Below, in pieces: positions 28,980-37,828 of a stretch of 64,000 nucleotides of DNA. The stretch is taken from positions 62,001 through 126,000 of the forward strand of contig NZ_CALFYO010000011.1 of assembly GCF_937952055.1 (NCBI RefSeq), in the 5' to 3' direction. How positions within the stretch are numbered: position 1 is the stretch's first letter; every line of letters begins with the position of its first letter. This DNA comes from an uncultured Piscinibacter sp. (lineage in GTDB: Bacteria > Pseudomonadota > Gammaproteobacteria > Burkholderiales > Burkholderiaceae_C). A program made the position numbers and the translations under genes. The notes beneath the pieces were generated by a model, which did not search any database, was not told where the DNA came from, and was given only the letters and a program-made list of their open reading frames with translations.

Positions 28980-29711
28980 ATGAGCTACGAACTCCACTAC
29001 TGGCCGACCATCCAGGGCCGCGGCGAATTCGTGCGCCTGGCGCTCGAGGCCGCGGGCGCACCCTATGTCGACGTGGCACGCGGCGCCGAACACGCGGGAC
29101 AGGGCGTGCCGGCCATGCTTCACCATCTGCAGGACGCCGGTGTGAAGCATCCTCCCTTTGCGCCGCCCTTCCTGAAGGACGGCGAGGTTCTGGTCGGCCA
29201 GACCGCCGCCATCCTGCAGTACCTCGGCCCGGCGCTGAAGCTGGTGGCGCGCAGCGAGCAGGCGCGCTTCTGGACGCAACAGATCCAGCTGACCATTGCC
29301 GACATGGTGTCGGAGGCGCACGACACGCACCACCCTGTCGGCCCGGGCCTGTACTACGAGGAGCAGAAGCCCGAGGCGCTGCGGCGCGCCAGGGAGTTCT
29401 GCACGGCCCGCATGCCCAAGTACCTGCGATGGTTCGAAGCCATCCTGGAGCGCAACCCGGGCGGATCGCGGCAACTGGTCGGCGGCAAGCTGAGCTATGC
29501 CGATCTGTCCCTGTTCCAGCTGGTCGAGGGCCTGCGCTACGCCTTCCCGAAGGCGTCGGAGCGGGTGCTGGCGACGACGCCGCTGCTCGTGCAACTGCAC
29601 GACCGTGTCGCCGCGCTGCCGCGGGTGGCCGCCTACCTGCACAGCGAGCGGCGCATCCCGTTCAACGAGCAAGGCCTCTTCCGCCGGTATCCCGAGCTCG
29701 ACGTCGGCTGA
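28980..29711 (+). CDS. Glutathione S-transferase family protein
   Basis: The 243-residue protein has the thioredoxin-like N-terminal domain (YELHYWPTIQGRGEFVRLALEAAG; GQTAAILQYLG with the cis-loop and Ser/Thr-type glutathione-binding residues) and an all-helical C-terminal domain (SYADLSLFQLVEGLRYAFP). The first motif, YWPTIQGRGE, resembles sigma/mu-class GSTs with the catalytic Tyr near the N-terminus. The substrate is unknown. It is a single gene running convergent to the hydrolase at 29778. Confidence 0.9.
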   Translation: MSYELHYWPTIQGRGEFVRLALEAAGAPYVDVARGAEHAGQGVPAMLHHLQDAGVKHPPFAPPFLKDGEVLVGQTAAILQYLGPALKLVARSEQARFWTQQIQLTIADMVSEAHDTHHPVGPGLYYEEQKPEALRRAREFCTARMPKYLRWFEAILERNPGGSRQLVGGKLSYADLSLFQLVEGLRYAFPKASERVLATTPLLVQLHDRVAALPRVAAYLHSERRIPFNEQGLFRRYPELDVG

Positions 29712-29777
29712 CGAGCGGGGTCCGGTCCAGGGCGTGATCCGCATGGCGCAGGCCGCCACCGGCGTGCACGCGGCCGA

Positions 29778-30728
29778 TCAGCGCAGCAGCGCCTGCACCG
29801 CATCCACCACCTCGCCCTGATGCCCCAGCAGCAGGTGGCCTCCGCGGTCGAAGCCGAGGAAGCGCGCGCCGGGGATGTGCGCCGCGCTGTACTGTGCCGA
29901 GGCGTAGGTGCCGAAGCCGTCGTCGCGCGCACTGATGCACAGCGTCGGCGCACGGATGTCCTCCAGCGCCACCCGGGCGGCGCCGGTGGTCAGTCGGGAG
30001 TCGTTGAGCAGGCCGAGGCGCCGTGCGCTCACCGGCATGATCTGCTCGAGCACGGTATCGGCCCGGCGCTTCTCTTCGGCGCTGGCGCTGTCGTACGCTG
30101 CGGGCGGCGTGGCCAGCACCAGCCGGCGCATCGCATCGGGGGCCACCCTGGCGAGCAGCCAGAACGGCAGGTCGGCACCGATGACCGCATCCAGCAGCCT
30201 CAGGGCCCAGTCCGGCGTGGGCACCGCCGGGTCGGGGCGATGGACCGCCGGGACCATCAGCACCAGTGCCCGTGTGCGCCGCGGATGGCGCACGGCGAAG
30301 TGCAGCGCCGAGATCGCGCCGGCGGACACGCCCATCACGGCGGCGTCGGCCACGCCGAGCGCATCGAGCAGGCAGGCCAGCTGGTCGGCCTGCCGCTCAC
30401 CCGAGGCATCGGTCGGAAAGGGCGTGCGCAGGTAGCCGAAGCGCGACGGCGCGATGACCCGGAAGCCGCGAGCGGCGTAGTCGCCGCCCAGCGTCAGGCC
30501 CTGGTCGAAACCGCCGCCGCTGCCATGGATGACGAGCAGCGGCGTGCCGTCGGCACGCCCCGCCTCGGCGACCTCGACGGGACCGCACGCCGTCTGCAGC
30601 AGCCGGCTGCCGCTGGCGATGCGCTGCTCGTGCGCACGCATGTCGCGCCGGAACGCCGCGGCCGTCCAGGCGGCCAGCAGCGCCGCAGCCAGCAGCAGCG
30701 AGCCGACGAGCGCCCACGAGCGCGTCAT
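29778..30728 (-). CDS. Alpha/beta hydrolase with N-terminal membrane anchor
   Basis: The 316-residue protein has one N-terminal helix (WALVGSLLLAAALLAAWTAAA). The fold shows VIHGSGGGFDQG (oxyanion loop), nucleophile elbow GVSAGAIS, acid region SARDDGFGTYAS and His in FDRGGHLLLGH, a complete Ser-Asp-His set. Its substrate cannot be told. It is the last of a minus-strand run behind the thioredoxin-like and cytochrome c genes. Confidence 0.85.
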   Translation of the reverse strand: MTRSWALVGSLLLAAALLAAWTAAAFRRDMRAHEQRIASGSRLLQTACGPVEVAEAGRADGTPLLVIHGSGGGFDQGLTLGGDYAARGFRVIAPSRFGYLRTPFPTDASGERQADQLACLLDALGVADAAVMGVSAGAISALHFAVRHPRRTRALVLMVPAVHRPDPAVPTPDWALRLLDAVIGADLPFWLLARVAPDAMRRLVLATPPAAYDSASAEEKRRADTVLEQIMPVSARRLGLLNDSRLTTGAARVALEDIRAPTLCISARDDGFGTYASAQYSAAHIPGARFLGFDRGGHLLLGHQGEVVDAVQALLR

Positions 30729-30754
30729 GGCGGCCAGCGGCTAGCGGCTAGCGA

Positions 30755-31828
30755 TCAGCGCCACAAGTCGACCGGCTTGCCCTGTTCGCGCAGCTTGTCG
30801 GCGCGCGACTGCACGAAGCGCTGGAATTGCGGCTCGCGCGCATGGGCGCCGCTGACGACGTAGTCGAACGCGCTCTCGATGTGGAACGGCCGCATGTAGC
30901 CGTCGAAGCGGAAGACCTCGCGGCCCTGCGCGTCGAAGAACACCACGGTCGGGTACAGATTGATGCCCAGGTCGCGCGCCCAGGCGCTCGCGTCGATGCG
31001 GCGGCCGTCCGGCGTGACCAGCGTCGCCGGCGCACCGGGCACGAGCCGTGCCACGTCGATGCCACGCAGCAGCCGGCGCAGCGGCTCGCGCGTGAAGGCC
31101 TCCGCATGCATCTCGACGCAGTGCTTGCAGGCGGGCGACTCGAACAACACCGCCAGCGGCCGGCCGCGACCGGCGCGCGCCAGGTGGGCGGGGTCGCGCA
31201 TCAGGTAGGGGCGCGGTCCGCGCACGGGAACCTCGGGCTCCCTGAGTTGCGTGCTCAGGTACTCGGCCAGCGACAGCTCGCGGTCGCGGCGCTGGATCAC
31301 GTAGTCCAGCACATGGGTGAAGCGCTCGGGTGGCTGGTAGCCGTTCAGGCGCAGCACGAGCGTGGCGTCGGTCTCGAAGAACAGCAGCGTCGGCGTGAAC
31401 TGCACCTTCAGCCGGCGCGCGAGTTCCTTCTCGGTGGTCTTGCTGCCGTCGATCCAGGTGACCTCGGCATCGCCCCAGATGTTGATGGCGATGGCGACGA
31501 AGTGCCGGCGCGTCCGGTCGGTGATCGAGCCGGGGCCGAAATTGGCCTTCATCAGCGCCTTGCAGTAGGGGCAGCCGTCCTGGCCGAAGTAGACCATCAC
31601 GCGCTTGCCCTCGCGCGCCGCCTCGGGGATCTCGTCCTTGAAGTCGAGCAGGCTGTTGGAGAACCAGCGCGGGATGTCGATGGCGTGCGGCGAGGCGATC
31701 CCCTGCGCCGGCGCCGGCCCGGTGATCAGCAGAGCGGCGGCCAGGGCCAGCCCGGCGCGCCAGCCGTCGAAGCAGCCCCGCAGCCGCGAGCGCCCGTGCA
31801 GCCGCGCCCGATGAAGAGTCGTGTCCAT
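30755..31828 (-). CDS. Exported protein with two thioredoxin domains (SoxW-like)
   Basis: The 357-residue protein has a long basic N-terminus followed by a hydrophobic export signal (GLALAAALLITGPAPAQG). Two thioredoxin folds follow: C86-P-Y-C89 in FGQDGCPYCKAL with cis-Pro in FTPTLLF, and C234-K-H-C237 in FESPACKHCVEM with LYPTVVFF. Duplicated domains of this kind appear in the SoxW/DsbD-partner type of periplasmic reductases. The next gene upstream encodes a mono-heme cytochrome c, consistent with periplasmic redox work such as cytochrome maturation or thiosulfate metabolism. Confidence 0.83.
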   Translation of the reverse strand: MDTTLHRARLHGRSRLRGCFDGWRAGLALAAALLITGPAPAQGIASPHAIDIPRWFSNSLLDFKDEIPEAAREGKRVMVYFGQDGCPYCKALMKANFGPGSITDRTRRHFVAIAINIWGDAEVTWIDGSKTTEKELARRLKVQFTPTLLFFETDATLVLRLNGYQPPERFTHVLDYVIQRRDRELSLAEYLSTQLREPEVPVRGPRPYLMRDPAHLARAGRGRPLAVLFESPACKHCVEMHAEAFTREPLRRLLRGIDVARLVPGAPATLVTPDGRRIDASAWARDLGINLYPTVVFFDAQGREVFRFDGYMRPFHIESAFDYVVSGAHAREPQFQRFVQSRADKLREQGKPVDLWR

Positions 31829-31879
31829 CGCGGTCCTTTCCCTTTCCCGGCCGTCGAGCGGCGATCGCAGGCCCGATGC

Positions 31880-32260
31880 TCAGGGCACCAGGACGAGCAG
31901 CCAGTTGACGAGCGCACGCGCCTCGCGCTCGGTGACCACGGTGCTGTTGGAGGGCATCGTCACGTCGCTGACCTTGCCGACCCAGTGCCTGGCCTTCGGA
32001 TCCGAACCGGTCATGACCGTGCGCGTGAGCCGCTGCGATGCGCCCGGGTCGTCCCGGTACTTGATCGCGATGTCGCGCCAGGCCGGCGCGATGGGGGGCA
32101 GGCCGTCGGCCCGCTTGGGCGCCGGCAGGATGGTGTGACAGGTCATGCAGCCTCGCTCGGTGGCCAGCTTGAGCATGGCCTGACCGTATTCCGCCGGGGT
32201 CGCATGGACTGACGTGGCGGCGATGGCAAGCGCGGCGGCGGCACCGGGCGGGATTCGCAT
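31880..32260 (-). CDS. Small mono-heme cytochrome c
   Basis: From ATG 32260 the protein is 126 residues with a signal peptide (GAAAALAIAATSVHA). Heme c attachment is at C38-M-T-C41-H42, and MPSNSTVV near the end supplies the likely axial Met. In class-I fashion the sequence between is short (about 85 residues). It lies 51 bases upstream of the double-thioredoxin gene on the same strand. A longer start adds a basic, unlikely extension. Confidence 0.88.
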   Translation of the reverse strand: MRIPPGAAAALAIAATSVHATPAEYGQAMLKLATERGCMTCHTILPAPKRADGLPPIAPAWRDIAIKYRDDPGASQRLTRTVMTGSDPKARHWVGKVSDVTMPSNSTVVTEREARALVNWLLVLVP

Positions 32261-32388
32261 TCGACCTCTCCTCGAGACCGGCGACAGCTTATGCCACCGT
32301 CGTGACCGCGGCTTGACGAGGGTTAAGCTCGCCGGCGCGGGGGCGTGCACGATGCGGACCTTCCCCACCATGAAAGGGCCTGCCCCGC

Positions 32389-33204
32389 ATGACCGACCTG
32401 GTAGGAAAGAACGTCCTGATCACCGGCGCTGCCAGCGGGATCGGCCGGCTGATGGCGATCAGGATCGCCGCCCGCGGTGCCCGCCTCATCCTGTGGGACC
32501 TGGACTCGTCGCGACTCGACGGACTGCGCGCCGAACTGGCGGCGCAGGGCGCGAGCGTGCAGGCCTACGTCTGCGATCTCGCGCGGCGCGAGGCCATCCA
32601 TGCCGCTGCCGAGCGCGTGCTGCAGGAATGCGGGCCGGTGGACGTGCTCATCAACAACGCCGGCATCGTCAACGGCAAGTGGCTGCTCGACAGCTCGGAC
32701 GACGAGATCGAGCGCACCTTCCGCGTCAACACGCTGGCGCTGTTCAGCACGACGCGCGCCTTCCTGCCGGGCATGCTGGCGCGAGGCTCCGGCCATGTGG
32801 TCAACATCGCCTCGGCCGCCGGCCTGGCGGGTGTGCCTCGGCTGGCCGACTATTCGGCCAGCAAGTTCGCGGTGGTCGGCTTCGACGAGTCGTTGCGGCT
32901 GGAGCTCGGGCACCGGGGCTCGCGGGTCGTCACCACCATCGTCTGCCCCTACTACATCGACACCGGCATGTTCCGCGGCGCCAGGACACGCTTCGCGTGG
33001 CTGCTGCCGATCCTGGCACCGGACGACGTGGCGCGGCGCATCGTGCGCGCCATCGAGACGGATTGCCGGCGCCTGCTGATGCCGCGCTTCCTGCTCGCCA
33101 CGCTGCTCGTACGCGCCCTGCCGCCGCGCGCGTTCGACGCCGTGCTGGCCTTCTTCGGCATCACCGGCAGCATGGACGCGTTCATCGGCCACGGTCCGCA
33201 TTGA
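32389..33204 (+). CDS. Short-chain dehydrogenase/reductase
   Basis: The 271-residue enzyme has the SDR marks VLITGAASGIGRLM (cofactor loop), LINNAGIVNG, NIASAAG (catalytic Ser) and DYSASKFAVVGF (Tyr-x3-Lys). A C-terminal region MPRFLLATLLVRALPPRAFDAVLAFFG is unusual for plain SDRs and resembles the membrane-facing tail of retinol-dehydrogenase-type (RDH10/DHRS) members, suggesting a lipid-like substrate. ATG at 32389 is preceded by a weak ribosome-binding site. Confidence 0.88.
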   Translation: MTDLVGKNVLITGAASGIGRLMAIRIAARGARLILWDLDSSRLDGLRAELAAQGASVQAYVCDLARREAIHAAAERVLQECGPVDVLINNAGIVNGKWLLDSSDDEIERTFRVNTLALFSTTRAFLPGMLARGSGHVVNIASAAGLAGVPRLADYSASKFAVVGFDESLRLELGHRGSRVVTTIVCPYYIDTGMFRGARTRFAWLLPILAPDDVARRIVRAIETDCRRLLMPRFLLATLLVRALPPRAFDAVLAFFGITGSMDAFIGHGPH

Positions 33205-33241
33205 GCGAGGCAGCGGGCGGGCGCGTCGCTCCCGCCGCGCC

Positions 33242-34129
33242 CTATGCCTGGGGCTGCTTCAGCAGTTCGTCGATCAGGCCGTCCTTCTGTGACCACTGCG
33301 CATCGACCCAGGACCCGACCCGCTGCCGGTAGGCCTTGTCGCCCACCGGATCGCCGCCGAGCACCCCGGCCGGAATCTCGCGCTGCTGCACTCGCACCGT
33401 GATCGCGTCGATGTCGCCGCGCAGCAGGTGCCAGAAGGTCGGCGCGCCGTGGGGGTAGACGATGGTCACGTCGAGCAAGGCCTCGAACTGCTCGCCCATG
33501 GTCGCCAGCGCGATGCCCAGGCCGCCGATCTTCGGCTTGAGCAGGTGGCGGTAGGGGCTGCTTTGCGCCGCGTGCTTGGCAGGTGTGAAGCGCGTGCCCT
33601 CGACGAAGTTCATCACCGTCGTCGGGATGCGCTTGAACTTCTCGCAGGCGTCGCGCGTGGTCTTCAGGTCGCTGTGGCGCGCGCCGTGGCCGCGGCCTCG
33701 CTTCATGAACGGGAAGTCCAGCGCCCACCAGGCCAGGCCGATCACCGGCACCCAGATCAACTCGGCCTTGAGGAAGAACTTCAGGAACGGAATGTGGCCG
33801 TGGAACACGCGCTGCAGCACCAGGATGTCGACCCAGCTCTGGTGGTTGCTCGACACCAGGTACCAGCCGCGCGGGTGCAGGCCCTCGACGCCCTGCACGT
33901 CCCACACCGCGGCGGGGTTCACCGCGGCCAGCCAGGCGTTGTTGTTGGCCACCCAGCGCGAGGCCAGCGCGTTCAGTGCATGGTCGCAGGCGCTGCGCAC
34001 CGCGTGCGCGGGCACGAGCAGCTTGAGCAGCGCCGGCGGCACCATCAGCGAGAACACCGCCACCGTGTTCAGGCCGAGCAGCGCCCCGGTGATCGCGCCG
34101 CGCAGCGGCGCCGCCAGCCGCGCGAGCAT
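33242..34129 (-). CDS. Membrane acyltransferase (YihG/PlsC family)
   Basis: The 295-residue protein has an N-terminal helix pair and the acyltransferase motifs SSNHQSWVDILVL (H-x4-D), FPFMKRGRG, NFVEGTRFTPAK (EGTR) and DVTIVYPHG. This matches YihG-like 1-acylglycerol-3-phosphate acyltransferases that set fatty-acid composition at the sn-2 position. It runs convergent to the SDR gene, and a small cytochrome gene lies 3 bases upstream on the same strand. Confidence 0.88.
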   Translation of the reverse strand: MLARLAAPLRGAITGALLGLNTVAVFSLMVPPALLKLLVPAHAVRSACDHALNALASRWVANNNAWLAAVNPAAVWDVQGVEGLHPRGWYLVSSNHQSWVDILVLQRVFHGHIPFLKFFLKAELIWVPVIGLAWWALDFPFMKRGRGHGARHSDLKTTRDACEKFKRIPTTVMNFVEGTRFTPAKHAAQSSPYRHLLKPKIGGLGIALATMGEQFEALLDVTIVYPHGAPTFWHLLRGDIDAITVRVQQREIPAGVLGGDPVGDKAYRQRVGSWVDAQWSQKDGLIDELLKQPQA

Positions 34130-34132
34130 CGG

Positions 34133-34450
34133 TTACTTCGCGCCCTGCGCCAGCCAGCGCAGGATGGCCAGCGCCGATTCGTCGGTCACGAAGGCGTGCG
34201 TGTGGACCGTGCCCTTCTCGCGCATCTCCTCGAGCGCATGCCTGAGCGCCGCGTCGCCGTCGCCCCGGCGCGCCAGCTTGGCGGACAGGTCCTCCAGCAA
34301 GGGAGCCTCCGAAGGGTGGGTGCGCACGCCATGGCAGTTCAGACAGCCGTGGTCGGCGGCCAAGCGCGCGCCGTCGGCGGCGCAGGCCGGGACATGCAAG
34401 GCCGCCAGGCCACTCAGCGCAGTGGCGGCCAGTACGGAGCGGATCGTCAT
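34133..34450 (-). CDS. Small mono-heme cytochrome c
   Basis: From ATG 34450 the protein has 105 residues with a signal peptide (SVLAATALSGLAALHVPACA). The heme motif is C36-L-N-C39-H40 in AADHGCLNCHGV. A Met in EEMREKGTV could be the sixth ligand. It has no sequence similarity beyond the heme motif to the cytochrome at 31880 that I can see. The gene lies just ahead of the acyltransferase gene and about 55 bases after the ABC transporter unit. Confidence 0.85.
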   Translation of the reverse strand: MTIRSVLAATALSGLAALHVPACAADGARLAADHGCLNCHGVRTHPSEAPLLEDLSAKLARRGDGDAALRHALEEMREKGTVHTHAFVTDESALAILRWLAQGAK

Positions 34451-34505
34451 GCCGCGAGTGTCGCCCACCGAAGGCCGGTCATCCAGCGCCGTGCGCTGCG
34501 CTGGA

Positions 34506-35207
<702 letters not shown>

Positions 35208-35212
35208 CTCGT

Positions 35213-36451
35213 TCACAGGCGGATCGCCTGCGCCGGATCGAGCGCTGCCGCGCGCCGCGCCGGCGCCACCGCCGCGAGCACACCGGCGAGCGTGGCCAGC
35301 GCCGCGATGCGCAGCGCGAGCGCGGGCGCGAGACCGATCGAGAAAAGCGGCAGCCCGTCGGAGCCGCGCACGAAGTGCGTGAAGGCCCAGATCAGCGCCA
35401 CCGCGAGCAGCACGCCGAGCACCGAACCGACCGCACCGACGATCGCGCCCTGCAGCAGGAAGACGCGCAGGATCTGGCCCCGGGTGGCGCCCATCGCGCG
35501 CAGGATGCCGATCTCGCGGCGCTTCTGCACCACCGACACCACCAGCACGCTGGCAATGCCGAGCACGACGACGATCATCACCACGCCGCGGATCAGCGTC
35601 GTGCTGACCGATTGCGCGTTGAGCGCGGAGACGAGCTGCGCGTTGAGTTGCTGCCAGCTCTCCACCTTGTACGGATAGCGCTGCGACAGCTCGACGGCCA
35701 GCGACGAGGCCGACCAGACGTCGGCCAGCGAGAGGTCGAGGTGGGTGGCGCCGCCGGGCAGGCCGACCAGGCTCTGCGCGGCCCGCAGCGGCACGATCAC
35801 CGTGCGGCGATTCAGCTCGCGCACGCCGAGGTCGACCAGCGCGGTGACACGCAGCGAGTCGCCGACGTTGCCGCTGCTGCTGGCGACCACCACGCCGACG
35901 CGGTCGCCGACGCGCACGCCAAGGTCGGCGGCGAGGTCGCGGCCGAGGATGCCCTCGCCCGGGCCGAGTCGCGCCTCGCCCTCGACCACCTTGCCGCGCA
36001 GGCCGACGATGCGGTCGTAGCGGTCGAGCTCCACGCCGACCAGCGCGATCGACTTGGAGGCGTCGCCGCGCAGCGCCAGGCCGGCGCCGGAGACCATCGG
36101 CGAGACGGCCGACACCGCCGGCATCGCCTCCAGCACCGGCACCAACGCCTGCCAGTTGACGATCGAGCGCGGCCGCTGCGAACGCGGCTGCGTCTGCACC
36201 GCCGCGGTGGTGCCGGAGGCCGGCGGCGCGGCGGGCAGCACCGCGTCGTCCTGCGCGGACAGCGTCACATGCGCCTGCGCGCCGAGCGTCTTCTCCAGCG
36301 TGTTGCGCTGCAGGCCGCTGATCAGCGCCGAGATGTAGGCCACCACCGCGACGCCGGCGGCCACGCCGACGATGATGAGCAGCGTCTGCATGCGACCCTC
36401 GCGCAGGAAGCGCAGCGCCACCTGCCACTCGAAGCCGAGACCGATGCGCAT
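35213..36451 (-). CDS. FtsX-like ABC transporter permease (MacB/LolC type)
   Basis: The 412-residue protein has one helix at residues about 21-45 (LLIIVGVAAGVAVVAYISAL), a large periplasmic domain and three C-terminal helices (VVMIVVVLGIASVLVVSVVQKRREIGILRAMGATRGQI is the hallmark segment, followed by two more helices). The ATPase is a separate downstream gene and the HlyD-type adaptor lies upstream by 9 bases. A proline-rich insertion near residue 75 (AAPPASGTTAAVQTQPRSQRP) is unusual. Confidence 0.9.
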   Translation of the reverse strand: MRIGLGFEWQVALRFLREGRMQTLLIIVGVAAGVAVVAYISALISGLQRNTLEKTLGAQAHVTLSAQDDAVLPAAPPASGTTAAVQTQPRSQRPRSIVNWQALVPVLEAMPAVSAVSPMVSGAGLALRGDASKSIALVGVELDRYDRIVGLRGKVVEGEARLGPGEGILGRDLAADLGVRVGDRVGVVVASSSGNVGDSLRVTALVDLGVRELNRRTVIVPLRAAQSLVGLPGGATHLDLSLADVWSASSLAVELSQRYPYKVESWQQLNAQLVSALNAQSVSTTLIRGVVMIVVVLGIASVLVVSVVQKRREIGILRAMGATRGQILRVFLLQGAIVGAVGSVLGVLLAVALIWAFTHFVRGSDGLPLFSIGLAPALALRIAALATLAGVLAAVAPARRAAALDPAQAIRL

Positions 36452-36460
36452 GGCGTGGCG

Positions 36461-37744
36461 TCAGCGGCCCATGGCGTTGCCGAGCGCCGAGCCGACGTCC
36501 TCGCCCGAAGCCCTGCCGCCGTTGGCGGCACGTTGCGCGGCAGCGGCGCTGACGTCGGGCCGCACGCGCGCGCCGGGCGCGGGCGCGGCGCCGAGCAGCA
36601 CCATCTCGCCGGCGGCCAGGCCCTCCACCACCTCGGCGGCGTCGAACGTGGTCATGCCGAGGCGGACGCGGCGCGACTCGACGCGGCCGTCGCGCACCAC
36701 GCGCAGCGTCGCCGCGCCGCTCTCGCGCTCGCCGTCGAGCGCGTCCATCGGCACCACCAGCGCGCTCTCGCGCCGGCCGGTCTCCACCTCGACCGACAGC
36801 GTCATGTCCTCGCGCAGGAACGCCGGGGCGGCCTGCGGCAGCGCCAACTTCACCTCGACGGCGCCGCGCTGCGCGTCGACCACCGGCGCGATGCTGCGCA
36901 CCTGTGCGGCAAAGTCCTGCTGCGGGTAGGCGTCGGCGCGCACGCGGGCCGCCTGGCCGACGCGCAGCTGCTCGAGGTAGCGCTCGTCGACCTGGCCGAC
37001 CAGCTCCACCGGGCTGGCCAGCGCGAGCGTGAGCAGCGCGCGGCCCGGCTGCACGATCTGCCCCGGCTCGACGCTGCGCAGCAGCACGCGCGCTTCGCTG
37101 GGCGCGACGATCGCCGCCTGCTCCAGCTTGGCCCGCGCCGCCGCCACCGCCGCCTGCGCCAGCGCCAGCTGCGCCTGTGCCTGCGCCACGTCGGTGCCCT
37201 GGTCGGCGTTGGCCTGCGCCTGTGCCAGGGCGTTGTCTCGCTGCGCTTCGGCGACGGCCACCGCACGCTTCGTCTCGTCGAGCCGCGCTTCGCTGAGGAA
37301 GCCGCGCGCCACCAGGTCCTGCGTGCGCTGCAGGTCGGCGCGCGCCGCCTGCAGCACCGAGTCGGCCTGCGCCACACCCGCCTGCACGGCGCTGCGGCCG
37401 CTGCTCTTCAGCCCGGCCAGTCGCGCCGCGGCCTGGCGTTCGCTGGCGCGGGCCTGGGCGAGCGCCGCGCGCAATTCGTCGCTCTCCAGGCGAAGCAGAA
37501 GCTCGCCGGGCTTCACGCTCGCGCCCTCGCGCACCAGCACCTGCTCGACGCGGCCGGTCAGCGTGCTGCCCAGCTCGACGCGCGAGGCACTGGCCACGCG
37601 TGCCGAGAAGATCAGCGAACGCACCAGCGGGCGCGCCTGCACGGCCAGTGCCGGCACGGCCGGCGGACGTGTCGCCGCCCAGGCGACGAGAGCGGCCAGC
37701 GCGGCGGCGAGGAGAACGAAAAGGGCGAGGGCACGGCGGGACAT
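36461..37744 (-). CDS. Periplasmic adaptor (HlyD/MacA type)
   Basis: The 427-residue protein has an N-terminal anchor (LFVLLAAALAALVAWAA), a lipoyl/barrel-sandwich part (GRVEQVLVREGASVKPGELLLRLESDELRAAL), a long alanine/glutamine-rich coiled-coil hairpin (about residues 95-215), then RSVEPGQIVQPGRALLTL and beta-barrel domains. It is the first gene of the exporter operon and should bridge permease and an outer-membrane channel. No channel gene is in this cluster, so an OprM-type protein such as 46877-48283 might serve. Confidence 0.88.
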   Translation of the reverse strand: MSRRALALFVLLAAALAALVAWAATRPPAVPALAVQARPLVRSLIFSARVASASRVELGSTLTGRVEQVLVREGASVKPGELLLRLESDELRAALAQARASERQAAARLAGLKSSGRSAVQAGVAQADSVLQAARADLQRTQDLVARGFLSEARLDETKRAVAVAEAQRDNALAQAQANADQGTDVAQAQAQLALAQAAVAAARAKLEQAAIVAPSEARVLLRSVEPGQIVQPGRALLTLALASPVELVGQVDERYLEQLRVGQAARVRADAYPQQDFAAQVRSIAPVVDAQRGAVEVKLALPQAAPAFLREDMTLSVEVETGRRESALVVPMDALDGERESGAATLRVVRDGRVESRRVRLGMTTFDAAEVVEGLAAGEMVLLGAAPAPGARVRPDVSAAAAQRAANGGRASGEDVGSALGNAMGR

Positions 37745-37828
37745 CGGCGCATTGTTCCACCGACGCATGGCAGCGGGCTGACACAGCCCAACAAGCGGCG
37801 GGCGGGGCACCGCGACAATGCGCGGCAG

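Noticed and set aside
30731..30760. Short tandem copies of GCGGCTA near the hydrolase start
   Set aside because: Only two and a half copies, in a GC-rich context; explained by chance.
35375..37828. Long plus-strand frame continuous with the P-type ATPase, seeming to give a 1600-residue protein
   Set aside because: The first 800 residues are antisense to the ABC permease and adaptor genes and lack domains. The ATPase starts naturally at ATG 37829.
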